Assembly (NCBI RefSeq): GCF_002934605.1
Contig: NZ_PTJC01000005.1
Coordinates: 1,612,001-1,676,000, forward strand
Length of the DNA: 64,000 nucleotides
Direction: 5' to 3'
Origin: Neolewinella xylanilytica
Lineage (GTDB): Bacteria > Bacteroidota > Bacteroidia > Chitinophagales > Saprospiraceae
The notes below the pieces were generated by a model, which made no database searches, had not been told where the DNA came from, and saw nothing but the letters and a program-made list of their open reading frames with translations. The position numbers were made by a program, and so were the translations under genes. Below, one piece after another: positions 40,699 through 49,349 of this stretch. Numbering within the stretch: the stretch's first letter is position 1; each line of letters begins with the position of its first letter.

Positions 40699-43566
40699 AT
40701 GCCCCCACCTTCCAACACCACCACTCAGCCAGAGGCCGTTTTAGAGGAGCTTTTAGTTCAGCAATTGTCAACGCTGGGTTACGCCAAAGTTTACCTACCG
40801 GACGAAGCGGCGCTGTTCGCGAACCTGAAACAACAGTTGGAAAAGCACAATGACTTGGTGCTTTCCGAGCGAGAATTTCTGCGGGTTCTCAATCACCTGG
40901 ACAAGGGAAACGTATTCGACCGTTCCCGGACCCTACGCGACCACATGCAACTGGATCGCGACGACGGCACGGTAGCCTACCTACAGTTTCTGAACACCGA
41001 GCACTGGTGCCAGAATGAATACCAGGTAACGAATCAGATCAGCCAGGAGGGTAGGTACGCGAATCGATACGACGTTACCCTGCTGATCAACGGGCTGCCC
41101 CTTGTCCAGATCGAACTGAAGCGGCGGGGGATGGAGATGAAGGAGGCCTTCAACCAAATCAACCGCTACCAAAAACATAGCTTTCGGGCGGCACGGGGGC
41201 TGTTCCAGTACGTGCAAATCTTCGTGATCAGCAACGGAGTCAATACCAAGTACTACGCCAACAACCGCCGGCAGGAATTCAAACAGACGTTCTACTGGAC
41301 CGATGCGGACAACAAGCTGATCACGCGGCTGGAAGACTTCGCGGAGGCCTTTCTGGAGAAGTGCCACCTGTCCAAAATGATCTGTAAGTACATCGTGCAG
41401 CACAATACGCATAAGGTACTGATGGTGTTACGCCCGTATCAGTACTATGCCGTGGAGGCCATCATCGACCGGGTGAAGAACAGCCGCAAAAACGGCTACA
41501 TCTGGCATACTACCGGATCGGGTAAAACGCTGACCAGCTTCAAGGCAGCGCAGGTGCTTAAAAAGCTACCGGAGGTAGACAAGGTCGTTTTCGTAGTCGA
41601 CCGAAAAGACCTCGATTACCAGACGACGCGAGAATTCAACGAGTTCAGCAAGGGCAGCGTGGACGGTACCGAAAACACCTCGACGCTGGTGCGGCAATTC
41701 GCCGACGATACGGATCTGATCGTCACGACCATCCAGAAACTCAATACGGCGATTTCGGGGCGGCGGTACGAACAACGCATGACTCACCTGCGCGACAAGC
41801 GGGTTATCTTTATTTTCGACGAGTGCCACCGCAGCCAGTTCGGCGATACCCATCGGCGGATCGTGGACTTCTTCCGTGGGGCGCAGCTCTTTGGCTTCAC
41901 CGGTACGCCGATCTTCGCCGAGAATGCTTACTCGGGACCCGGTGGCAAGCAGACCACGGTGACACTCTTCGAGAAGTGTCTGCACAAGTACGTCATCACC
42001 AATGCGATCAAAGATGAGAACGTACTCAAGTTTAGCATTGAGTACGTAGGCCGCTATCGGAACAAGGAGAATGGTAACGACGTGAGCCTGGATATCGACG
42101 TTGAGGCCATCGATACCCGCGAATTGCTAGACGATGAGCGGCGGCTTAAGAAAATCGTCGACTGGATCATCGCCAACCACGGCCGTAAAACGCACGACCG
42201 GAAATTCACCGCAATTTTCGCGGTAAGCAGCGTAGATAACCTGATTCGCTACTACGACCTGTTCCGCGAACGGGACACTGCCGGGTTGCGAATCGCCACG
42301 ATCTTTAGCTACCGCGCGAACGAACCGGATAAGGCGGCCGACGGCATGATCGGGGAGCCGGATTTTGACGACGACGGACCGGCCGACTCCCACACCCGCG
42401 ACCGGTTAGAAGAATATATCGGCCACTACAACGAGCAGTACGGCACGGCCTTCACCACCCGCGATAGTGCCAAGTTCTACAGCTACTATAAAGACATCGG
42501 GAGGCGGATTAAGGACCGCGAGCGCGACAATGCGCTGGATAGGGACCGGGTGGATATTCTGCTAGTAGTAAATATGTTCCTTACCGGATTCGACGCCAAA
42601 TTGGTGAATACCCTGTATGTGGATAAAAACCTGCGCTACCACGGGCTGGTGCAGGCTTTCAGCCGTACGAACCGGATCATCGGGGAAGTAAAAAGTCAGG
42701 GCAACATCGTCAGTTTCCGAAACCTGAAGGGGGCAACCGACGAAGCCATTGCGCTATTTTCCAATCCGGAAGCGAAGGAGGAAATCCTGGTAGAGCCGTA
42801 CGAGGTATACATAGAGCGCTTTGACGAAGCCCTTAACGAACTGCTGGCCATTGCGCCAAATCCGGAGGCGGTCGATCGGCTGTATTCGGAGGAGGAGCAG
42901 CTGGCATTTGTGCAGGCCTTCCGAAAACTTATTCGGATCGACAACGTCCTTTCAGGATTCTCCAACTACACCGAGGATGAAGTAGCCATAGACAGCCAGA
43001 CCTTTGAGGACTTTAAAAGCAAGTATCTCGATATCCGCGATAAGGTCCGAAGCGACCACAGCGTCGAGAAGGTGAGCATTCTGAACGACGTGGACTTTGA
43101 GGTCGAGCTGATACACCGGGACCAGATCAACGTCAGCTACATCATACGTCTACTGGCGACCTTACACACGGCTACGAAGCCCGAAGAGCGCCAAGCCGCG
43201 CGCCAGGAGATCGACAACCGCTTATCGAACGAGGTGCAACTGCGCAGCAAACGCGAACTCATTGAGAAATTCATCGATCGAGAGCTACCCAAAGTGCGCA
43301 AGGACGCGGACATGGAGCAGGAATTCGAGAACTACATGAGCGGGGAAAAGCAGCGGGCAATCGTCGCTTTGGCGCAGGAGGAGAATCTTGAAGAGCGTGG
43401 GCTTCAGCAACTCATTAATTCCGCGGTGTACACCGGCCGGACCGCTTCCCAGGCCGACGTACAGGACATCATGCTGGTACCCCCACGTATCCTGAACAGG
43501 TCGACCATACTGAGTCGTATTCAATCGCGCCTGCAGCAATTGCTCGAGCAGTTTTACGACGACTAG
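40699..43566 (+). CDS. hsdR: Type I restriction-modification system, restriction subunit
   Basis: 955 residues. The N-terminal nuclease domain contains QIELKRRG with Glu139 and Lys141, the ExK part of the PD-ExK site. The SF2 motor follows: Walker A HTTGSGKTLT (Gly273 onward), DEAD-box equivalent DECHRSQFG (Asp374 onward), GFTGTPIF, and the second RecA half with LLVVNMFLTGFDAKLVNTLYVDK and QAFSRTNRI near 655. The C-terminal helices bind HsdM/S. It translocates and cuts DNA lacking the methyl mark. It is intact, so the system is probably active. Confidence 0.96.
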   Translation: MPPPSNTTTQPEAVLEELLVQQLSTLGYAKVYLPDEAALFANLKQQLEKHNDLVLSEREFLRVLNHLDKGNVFDRSRTLRDHMQLDRDDGTVAYLQFLNTEHWCQNEYQVTNQISQEGRYANRYDVTLLINGLPLVQIELKRRGMEMKEAFNQINRYQKHSFRAARGLFQYVQIFVISNGVNTKYYANNRRQEFKQTFYWTDADNKLITRLEDFAEAFLEKCHLSKMICKYIVQHNTHKVLMVLRPYQYYAVEAIIDRVKNSRKNGYIWHTTGSGKTLTSFKAAQVLKKLPEVDKVVFVVDRKDLDYQTTREFNEFSKGSVDGTENTSTLVRQFADDTDLIVTTIQKLNTAISGRRYEQRMTHLRDKRVIFIFDECHRSQFGDTHRRIVDFFRGAQLFGFTGTPIFAENAYSGPGGKQTTVTLFEKCLHKYVITNAIKDENVLKFSIEYVGRYRNKENGNDVSLDIDVEAIDTRELLDDERRLKKIVDWIIANHGRKTHDRKFTAIFAVSSVDNLIRYYDLFRERDTAGLRIATIFSYRANEPDKAADGMIGEPDFDDDGPADSHTRDRLEEYIGHYNEQYGTAFTTRDSAKFYSYYKDIGRRIKDRERDNALDRDRVDILLVVNMFLTGFDAKLVNTLYVDKNLRYHGLVQAFSRTNRIIGEVKSQGNIVSFRNLKGATDEAIALFSNPEAKEEILVEPYEVYIERFDEALNELLAIAPNPEAVDRLYSEEEQLAFVQAFRKLIRIDNVLSGFSNYTEDEVAIDSQTFEDFKSKYLDIRDKVRSDHSVEKVSILNDVDFEVELIHRDQINVSYIIRLLATLHTATKPEERQAARQEIDNRLSNEVQLRSKRELIEKFIDRELPKVRKDADMEQEFENYMSGEKQRAIVALAQEENLEERGLQQLINSAVYTGRTASQADVQDIMLVPPRILNRSTILSRIQSRLQQLLEQFYDD

Positions 43567-43598
43567 ATCGATTGCCGGAAACGCCGGATTGTTATCGC

Positions 43599-43735
43599 AT
43601 GATTATAAAGCAAGCCATACTGAAGGCCCTGGAGGACCTGGAAGGGAAATTATGAGGTGGTGGTGAGATCTATGAGTGGATCGTTCGGCATAACTACTAC
43701 GATTTTGGAGACGCGAAGACGCCCAACATGTCGGA
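43599..43735 (+). pseudogene. Remnant of a HARE-HTH-type gene
   Basis: Reading from ATG 43599: MIIKQAILKALEDLEGKL, a TGA stop (43653), then EIYEWIVRHNYYDFGDAKTP and an out-of-frame continuation. This matches the start of HB1/ASXL/restriction endonuclease HTH (HARE-HTH) domains, found in many restriction enzymes. It has a stop codon where the loop should be and loses frame after about 43735. It suggests a nuclease or regulator gene was lost between hsdR and the DUF262 gene. Confidence 0.6.
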
Positions 43736-43806
43736 AATCTCGAGGTGCTGTTTGTGCGTGCTCGGTGCGGCTGCTGTACGGAAGATGGGCGTACACTGCC
43801 GTATTG

Positions 43807-45621
43807 CTAAAGCATTTTGTAGTACTCATGAATTTTTTCGGACATCAATTTTCTTCGCTCCACTAGAAAGTCCTGGTACTGATCAATAGTAAGGTCGAAA
43901 ATGGACTCCGGAATACAGTTTTGGCGTAGATTTTCAATCAATTCTTGCCGATTATTTATGGCACCGTATCCAATAGTTCCACCGTCGATCTGATCCAAAA
44001 TTCGGCGGAAGTAGACTTCTGGGGACTGCGCTCCAATTTGAATGTTGATCTCCTGCTGCATGTAGACGTAGTTGGCGATTTGATTGTACTGACCTCGCTT
44101 GAGGCCTTCATTCGCCAAATACTTTCGGGGAAAGAGATGGTGGATATCTCCTCGGTGCATGATTAGATCGGCCACGGTGATGTCACGGGAAAGGAAGCCT
44201 TTATCCCTGGCCTTGACCTGACTGGCGAGAAACACCTGAAAGTAAGGGCTAGAGCGAACGGAACTGTCCATATGCTGCTCCGGAAGTGCTACTTCCCAGT
44301 ATCCCTCAGTCAGAGTAGCACTTTCTATAGACTGCAGGTATTCACCGAAGTCTACTCCGGCCATCCGCTTCAAGTCGTAGTCAAATTGGGATTCAAAAGA
44401 TCCTACCGCACGTCCGGTAAGGATGGTTAGGACAAACCACCTGCGTACGTAAGATTCAATTTTGGCCGCTTCCGTACCGTTCGTCCGCAGCGTGAGGTAC
44501 ACGAGATAGGCAAAATTGACGGCGTTGCTGGAGCGGATCATCGCCGGATCGATGAACCCGGCCGATCGAATGATCATGAGAAAACGCTTGAAGTTCGTTT
44601 CGTTCATGAACTTCATCACCCCATCCTTCAGCTTGTCAAACGAGCGCTCGGCGATTTCCTCTTCGAAGGTCCGGGTCTCGAAATTGCGTCCGCTTAGCAG
44701 GCTTACCAGGTCGGCCAGTTTTCCCCGATTAAATTCGGAACCGAATGAGACCCGCAGCATATCGGTATAGGAAGGATCGTAGAGGTCATCCTTCTCATCT
44801 TTGAGCCAGCTCATTTTGGCGAAATAATCGGTCTTCGCAAATTCTTTGTCATTATCCCGGACATACTCGTAGTATTCCGGTGCTACCGCAAGATGGCTGA
44901 AGTAATCAATGGCCTTGCGCAAGTCTTGTCCGCCGTACGTTTCGTTTGCGGCGATCTTGGACATAGCGAAATCCGCCTGGCTCAACTCCACTCCCTTTGA
45001 GTTAATCCGGATAAAAATTTCTGTAACCGTTTCGATATCCAGGTCAGGCGCTAGCTCAATTACCCCCACTGGCTTTTTCATCAGGTCGTAAAGCGCCGTG
45101 ATGGTCTGAATGACCGCCTGCTGATTGGCTTCAGGATTGCTGGTGAGGTAGCTACTGATCGCGGTAAAAGCATTGCCGTTGCCGACGAAGAGTTCTGAAA
45201 TATCCGGAATCCAAACTTTGTCTTTGCGGATTACGGGTGTTTGCACTTCAAATTTTCCTTCCTGGGGATTGAAAGCAATTTTGATGCGAATCCGCTTATA
45301 GGATTTGTTAACGACGTATTCACCATTGATGGCGGCTCGTAGGGCCGTGACGCGTTGCTGTCCGTCGATCAGGATCTTTTTTCCCGACGAAAGACTACCA
45401 TCTTTCAGCCGGACATCCGGATTTTTCCACACAATGATGTATCCAATCGGATAGCCGTTAAATAAGCTATCCATCAAATTGCGGACACCGGACCTGTCCC
45501 ACACAAACGGTCTTTGGATTTCTGGGATGGCAATTTCCCCTGACCGAACCCAAGCCAGTATGTTCTCGATGGGTTGCTGATTAACGTTGTATTTCTGCGT
45601 GAGAGAAGGTGATACAGTCAT
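43807..45621 (-). CDS. DUF262/GmrSD-type nuclease-like protein with HNH-like end
   Basis: 604 residues. The N-terminal DUF262 (ParB/Srx-like) domain has EIQRPFVWD near 34, GYPIGYIIVW near 57 and the DGQQR motif at 86-90. A long helical middle follows. The C-terminal part has GDIHHLFPRKYL near 503 followed by QIANYVYMQ, resembling the DUF1524 HNH site of GmrSD type IV restriction enzymes. Family members cut modified DNA or act in phage defence. It converges on hsdR. Whether it is a nuclease here is inference from motifs. Confidence 0.88.
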   Translation of the reverse strand: MTVSPSLTQKYNVNQQPIENILAWVRSGEIAIPEIQRPFVWDRSGVRNLMDSLFNGYPIGYIIVWKNPDVRLKDGSLSSGKKILIDGQQRVTALRAAINGEYVVNKSYKRIRIKIAFNPQEGKFEVQTPVIRKDKVWIPDISELFVGNGNAFTAISSYLTSNPEANQQAVIQTITALYDLMKKPVGVIELAPDLDIETVTEIFIRINSKGVELSQADFAMSKIAANETYGGQDLRKAIDYFSHLAVAPEYYEYVRDNDKEFAKTDYFAKMSWLKDEKDDLYDPSYTDMLRVSFGSEFNRGKLADLVSLLSGRNFETRTFEEEIAERSFDKLKDGVMKFMNETNFKRFLMIIRSAGFIDPAMIRSSNAVNFAYLVYLTLRTNGTEAAKIESYVRRWFVLTILTGRAVGSFESQFDYDLKRMAGVDFGEYLQSIESATLTEGYWEVALPEQHMDSSVRSSPYFQVFLASQVKARDKGFLSRDITVADLIMHRGDIHHLFPRKYLANEGLKRGQYNQIANYVYMQQEINIQIGAQSPEVYFRRILDQIDGGTIGYGAINNRQELIENLRQNCIPESIFDLTIDQYQDFLVERRKLMSEKIHEYYKML

Positions 45622-45850
45622 TTGTTGAGGTTAAAACAAAATTTCGCTTTAAGGTAGTAGATTGTTTACTAGCGCTGTATTGACTGCACAGGATACCTAG
45701 TTCGCGTTTACCATCATCCACCGCCGTAGACTTACTTCGGTCAGTTCGCGGAGGGTGCTGTCTTCGTCGAGCAGGAATATGGATTCGGCCACGGATAAAT
45801 TTTGAAGAGCTCAGGACCACCAAGGTAGCTACAGTACCAGTATAGCCCGC
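45622..45850. other. Intergenic region with a possible gene fragment
   Basis: On the minus strand at 45697-45810 there is a 37-codon open piece (LSVAESIFLLDEDSTLRELT near its middle, then a stop) that reads like a protein C-terminus. It is preceded by an in-frame TGA. It may be a decayed gene end of unknown family. The promoter of the DUF262 gene lies in the AT-rich part near 45622-45680. Confidence 0.3.
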
Positions 45851-46180
45851 CTACACATTCTCCGTCTGCAGCACCTCACCGAGGATAATAGCAAAGCCGT
45901 AACGCTCCTCGCTATCCTCCGGCTCATCCGTGTATTCCTCAATCACGATCTTCTTAAATTCGACATCCATGATGCGGGAATTCGAACTGGATCCATGCCG
46001 GAAGCGGACAATGTCGTATTCCCGCAAGCTCTCGATCTCGCCTTGATCGTTCACAGTGGCCAGGCGGGAAATCCAAAAGGGGGAAAAGGCGCGGTATTCT
46101 TCTTTCTTCGTGCCGGCTAAAATGGCGTCAAATGATTCCCGCTTGACCGGAATAGGTAAAATGGAAGCTGCTTTAGACAT
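45851..46180 (-). CDS. ASCH-domain protein
   Basis: 109 residues from the ATG at 46180; an upstream ATG at 46255 would overlap the divergent gene. The pattern IPVKRESFDAILAGTKKEEYRAFSPFW at about 9-35 (named by its ends) is typical of ASCH domains, followed by the YDIVRFRHGS strand and a C-terminal YGFAIILGEVLQ. ASCH proteins are of the PUA-like fold and are linked to RNA binding or amide hydrolysis. In a defence neighbourhood, an RNA- or nucleotide-related role is plausible. Divergent from the EEP gene. Confidence 0.8.
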   Translation of the reverse strand: MSKAASILPIPVKRESFDAILAGTKKEEYRAFSPFWISRLATVNDQGEIESLREYDIVRFRHGSSSNSRIMDVEFKKIVIEEYTDEPEDSEERYGFAIILGEVLQTENV

Positions 46181-46274
46181 TGCAGATAGGTTTTTAGGGA
46201 GTAAGTCACCGCAAAAGCGGCCATGTGCCTGAGCGCTAAATGTATTGGAAACCATTCACTTTACCAATTTCCCC

Positions 46275-46922
46275 ATGCGGGTAACCACCTGGAACCTGGA
46301 CCACCCCATTCAAAACACTAAACGGTTCGATTCCATCCGAGACTACCTACTACATCTCGACGCTGATGTGCTAATCCTAACCGAAGCCAACGCCGCCCTA
46401 CACCTTCCTGGCTACACCGCCGTCTTCAGTGAGGAGTCGCCCTACCTGCGGCGGGGGAGGAATATGGACCCGCCTAACCGGTACCACCAGGTCGGTATAT
46501 ACGCTAAGGGGGAGCTGCGCAAGTTGCCGGAGATACATGATATCAACGAAGTAGCCGCCGAAGTCGATGGGCTTCGGGTCTACGGCTGCGTATTCACTAT
46601 CAAGGACCGCTGGGCGACTTGGTCCGATAAAACCTACCGCGATCGCGTGCAGGAGCAATGTGCTGTTATCCGGCAACTGGCGGGGTCCGACTTCCTCTTG
46701 GCCGGCGACTTCAACTTCCGCGGCACGGGGTCGTACAACCGGGTTGGCGCCAAGCGGGTCCGGGAACTCGCCGTGGCAACCGGGCTAGCGTGGCCTACCG
46801 AACGGGAGGATCGTAGCGTGCAGCACCTCCTACACTCCCCCGATCTGCAGCTCCGGTATTCGATCGACGACCCCGTGACCCTTAGCGATCATCCGGTTGT
46901 ATGGGGTACGCTGGCCCTCTGA
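46275..46922 (+). CDS. Endonuclease/exonuclease/phosphatase-family protein
   Basis: 215 residues from the ATG at 46275. The family blocks appear in order: TWNLDHP near residue 5, LILTEAN near 36, LLAGDFNFRG near 140, and the C-terminal SDHPVVWG with the catalytic Asp-His pair. It has no signal peptide, so it works in the cytosol on a nucleic acid or phospho-substrate not known from sequence. It follows the ASCH gene divergently; the two share a control region of about 94 bases. Confidence 0.88.
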   Translation: MRVTTWNLDHPIQNTKRFDSIRDYLLHLDADVLILTEANAALHLPGYTAVFSEESPYLRRGRNMDPPNRYHQVGIYAKGELRKLPEIHDINEVAAEVDGLRVYGCVFTIKDRWATWSDKTYRDRVQEQCAVIRQLAGSDFLLAGDFNFRGTGSYNRVGAKRVRELAVATGLAWPTEREDRSVQHLLHSPDLQLRYSIDDPVTLSDHPVVWGTLAL

Positions 46923-47092
46923 ACGATAAGGTGCCAGCTTTCCGGCCGGGCTGTAGAGAGTACGGGCACTGGGCACGCTGGGCAGACGAGCTATCGCTCG
47001 GCGGACCAGCGTGCGACTCAGTGGACCTGCGCGCCGCCGCTCATAAATTAGTACCCTACTCCGGAACGAAGGCTGAGGGGCGGCTGGGCCGA

Positions 47093-47704
47093 TTATACGG
47101 TCACTCCGGTTACGTCCACGCCGGCAATTGCCTTCTCCAGGGCGTGGTCCTTCAGGTCCGGCAGGGAAGTGCCCTCTACGCGGTGTACCTCCACGTCCGT
47201 CATCCCCAGAAAACCAAGGACAGCCTTCAGGTAAGGCGCCACGAAATCGTAAGCCGCCGCCGGGCCGGAGGAGTACACGCCGCCGGAAGCCAGGGCGATA
47301 TATACTTTCTTGCCTTTTACGAGCCCCTCGGGGCCGGACTCCGTATAGCGGAAGGTGACGCCCGCACGGGCGATGTGGTCGATCCACGACTTCAGTACCG
47401 ACGAGACGCCGAAGTTGTACAGCGGCGCGGCGATCACGATGGTGTCCGCGTCCTTCAGTTCGGCGATGGCCTCGTTGGAGTGGCGGACGGCTTCGCGCTG
47501 CTCGGGGGAGTGGTCCTTCTCGGGGGTGAAGAACGACTGCAGGTGGACCTCCTCCAGGTGGGGGAAGGGCGGCGCGGTCAGGTCGCGGACGACCACCTTG
47601 CTGCCGGCTTCGGCGGCGGTCAGCTTGTCCACGATCGCATCGGCGAGCTGGGTGCTGTAGGAAGCTTCCCCACGGGGACTGGAAATAATCTGTAGGATTT
47701 TCAT
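47093..47704 (-). CDS. azoR: FMN-dependent NADH:quinone oxidoreductase (azoreductase type)
   Basis: 203 residues from the ATG at 47704. It has the flavodoxin-like AzoR layout: the phosphate loop SSPRGEASYS at 8-17, the FMN segment APLYNFGVSSVLKSWIDHIARAGVTF near 96 (named by its ends), and YIALASGGVYSSGP near 134. AzoR proteins reduce quinones and azo compounds with NADH. The upstream gene on the same strand is an HxlR regulator, a common pairing for quinone or electrophile response. Confidence 0.92.
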   Translation of the reverse strand: MKILQIISSPRGEASYSTQLADAIVDKLTAAEAGSKVVVRDLTAPPFPHLEEVHLQSFFTPEKDHSPEQREAVRHSNEAIAELKDADTIVIAAPLYNFGVSSVLKSWIDHIARAGVTFRYTESGPEGLVKGKKVYIALASGGVYSSGPAAAYDFVAPYLKAVLGFLGMTDVEVHRVEGTSLPDLKDHALEKAIAGVDVTGVTV

Positions 47705-47828
47705 GGTTCGGTTGTTTGGGGTGCGCCCGGCGGGCAAAACGCCCGCGAGCCTACACAACCCAACCAACCCGTACCGCCCCCCGGCGGCGCAATGGGTTAC
47801 ACCTCTGTAACCGCTTACACGGATGTAA

Positions 47829-48200
47829 CTACTCCGCCTCCGTCGGGTCGTGCGGCCGCTTCGTGCCGGCTACCCGCTCGTAGTGCAGGTAGCCCCATTC
47901 GTATACGGCCTCGATTAGGGGGTCCAGCGTAGCGGCGTGGGCCGTCCGCTCGTACTCCACCGTTACCGGGCGCGTCTTGCGTACCGTGCGCTTCACCAGT
48001 TTGTTCCGCTCCAGATCCTTCAGCTCGCGGCTCAGGATGCGGGGGGAGATCTCGAGTTCGCGGGTCAACTCATTGAAGCGCACGGTGCGCTCCTTCAGGG
48101 CCGAGAGGATCAGGAGTTTCCACTTGCCGCTGATCACGTCGAGGGTGTCACGCATGGCCCGGTGGTGGGATTTGCAGACGGGAGATTGAACGTCGAGCAT
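47829..48200 (-). CDS. HxlR-family transcription regulator
   Basis: 123 residues from the ATG at 48200. The HxlR winged helix is clear: the N-terminal SPVCKSHHRAMDVI-type Cys segment, the GKWKLLILSAL helix near 24, RFNELTRELEISPRILSRELKDLE near 40 and the wing VKRTVRKTRPVTVEYERT. The conserved early Cys (near residue 8) can sense quinones or disulfide stress in relatives. It lies 124 bases upstream of azoR on the same strand and probably controls it. Confidence 0.92.
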   Translation of the reverse strand: MLDVQSPVCKSHHRAMRDTLDVISGKWKLLILSALKERTVRFNELTRELEISPRILSRELKDLERNKLVKRTVRKTRPVTVEYERTAHAATLDPLIEAVYEWGYLHYERVAGTKRPHDPTEAE

Positions 48201-48314
48201 GGTTTCTTTGGGTTTGGGTAGTACGGATCGGATAGCGGTAGGATATACAGTCGAAAGCCGCGGGGGGTTGCGCCGGGAACTAATCCCGTTCCGCCCACCG
48301 TTCTTCATGCTATA

Positions 48315-48476
48315 GAGCTACACGCCCGGCGCCTGCTTCGCAAATTTGACAGCCAGGACTTGGTCGACCGGGCGGAATCCGCCCTACGCTATGAGGTTTC
48401 GCCAAATGGTCGACGCGCTTACCCTAATCCCGATGGGTCTGATTCTTCAGTATACCCCAAGCCTGTGAGATTGTGA
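48315..48476 (+). pseudogene. Remnant related to the gene at 52608
   Basis: In one frame, LHARRLLRKFDSQDLVDRAE is followed by ALRYE and unrelated residues up to a TGA at 48474. The first part lines up with LQARRQLTNFDSQELVDWAV of the 52608-52919 product. There is no start codon in frame. It looks like a decayed fragment of a paralogue. Confidence 0.55.
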
Positions 48477-48529
48477 AGACAGGCAACCCTCGGTAGGGAT
48501 TTTTGCGTTTTCATTCTAAAGCTTGGACT

Positions 48530-48769
48530 ATGGCCTTAATCATACCAGATGCAGTGCTACAAAAGGCACAGCTGTCGGGTGAGGATCTGCTAACGGATCT
48601 AGCCTGTTACATGTACGATAAGGGACGGCTAAGCTTTGGAAAAGCCAGTGAACTAAGTGGATTAAACTATCTGCAATTTCAAAAAGCCCTGGCTGAAAGG
48701 GAGATTGATATTAAATATTCAGAACAGGACCTAGATACGGATTTGAAGAATCTAGGGATCACACTATGA
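48530..48769 (+). CDS. UPF0175-family antitoxin
   Basis: 79 residues from the ATG at 48530. It has the UPF0175 layout: short N-terminal strand, the helix LLTDLACYMYDKGRLSFGKASELSGL near 18-43 (named by its ends) with the DNA-binding helix-turn-helix, and the tail KYSEQDLDTDLKNLG. UPF0175 proteins are antitoxins of DUF3368/PIN-type toxins. It overlaps the next gene by ATGA, so both are co-translated; it probably represses its own promoter. Confidence 0.9.
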   Translation: MALIIPDAVLQKAQLSGEDLLTDLACYMYDKGRLSFGKASELSGLNYLQFQKALAEREIDIKYSEQDLDTDLKNLGITL

Positions 48770-49242
48770 TCGTTGTAAGTGACACTTCGACCATCACCAA
48801 CCTGCATCAAATTGATCGCCTCGATGTATTGCGGTCCCTTTACGGCACGATTATAATTCCTCCTGCGGTCAGGCGAGAACTTTACCGGATCGAAGGTCAA
48901 CAGGGGGCGATAGAACAGTCTGACTGGATACGAACAGAATATCCGAAGGATCAGACCCTGATTACAGAACTCTTAGAGGAACTGGACTTAGGTGAATCCG
49001 AGGCTATAGCATTGGCGATAGAACTAAATGCTGACTATTTGGTCATCGATGAATACAAAGGCCGAGCAATTGCCGAAAAGAAAGGGGTGAAAATTGTAGG
49101 ACTGTTAGGTGTATTAATCGCTGCGAAGAGAAATGGCCACCTCGAAGCAATTAAGCCACTAATTGAAAGGATTCAGCACAACGGCTTTCGATTGAATAGT
49201 AGCCTGATCCTTAAAGTTCTTACCGCTCTGGGAGAAGAATAA
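48766..49242 (+). CDS. DUF3368/PIN-like toxin
   Basis: 158 residues. The PIN-domain acids are in place: SDTSTITNL (Asp6) at the start, IPPAVRREL (Glu near 39), the LGESEAIALA segment (Glu near 76), and DYLVIDEYKGR with Asp93 and Glu94. This is the metal-dependent RNase site of PIN/VapC relatives. With the UPF0175 gene it forms a toxin-antitoxin pair. Both look intact. Confidence 0.9.
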   Translation: MIVVSDTSTITNLHQIDRLDVLRSLYGTIIIPPAVRRELYRIEGQQGAIEQSDWIRTEYPKDQTLITELLEELDLGESEAIALAIELNADYLVIDEYKGRAIAEKKGVKIVGLLGVLIAAKRNGHLEAIKPLIERIQHNGFRLNSSLILKVLTALGEE

Positions 49243-49349
49243 AATGCCGCTAAACCTGGCGCCATCGACAACGCGCCGGAAATGGTCCGCGAGGCTTGTA
49301 CCCGATTTCTGAAGGGGCACGCGCTCGGGTAGGGCTTCCGGCAACTCCG

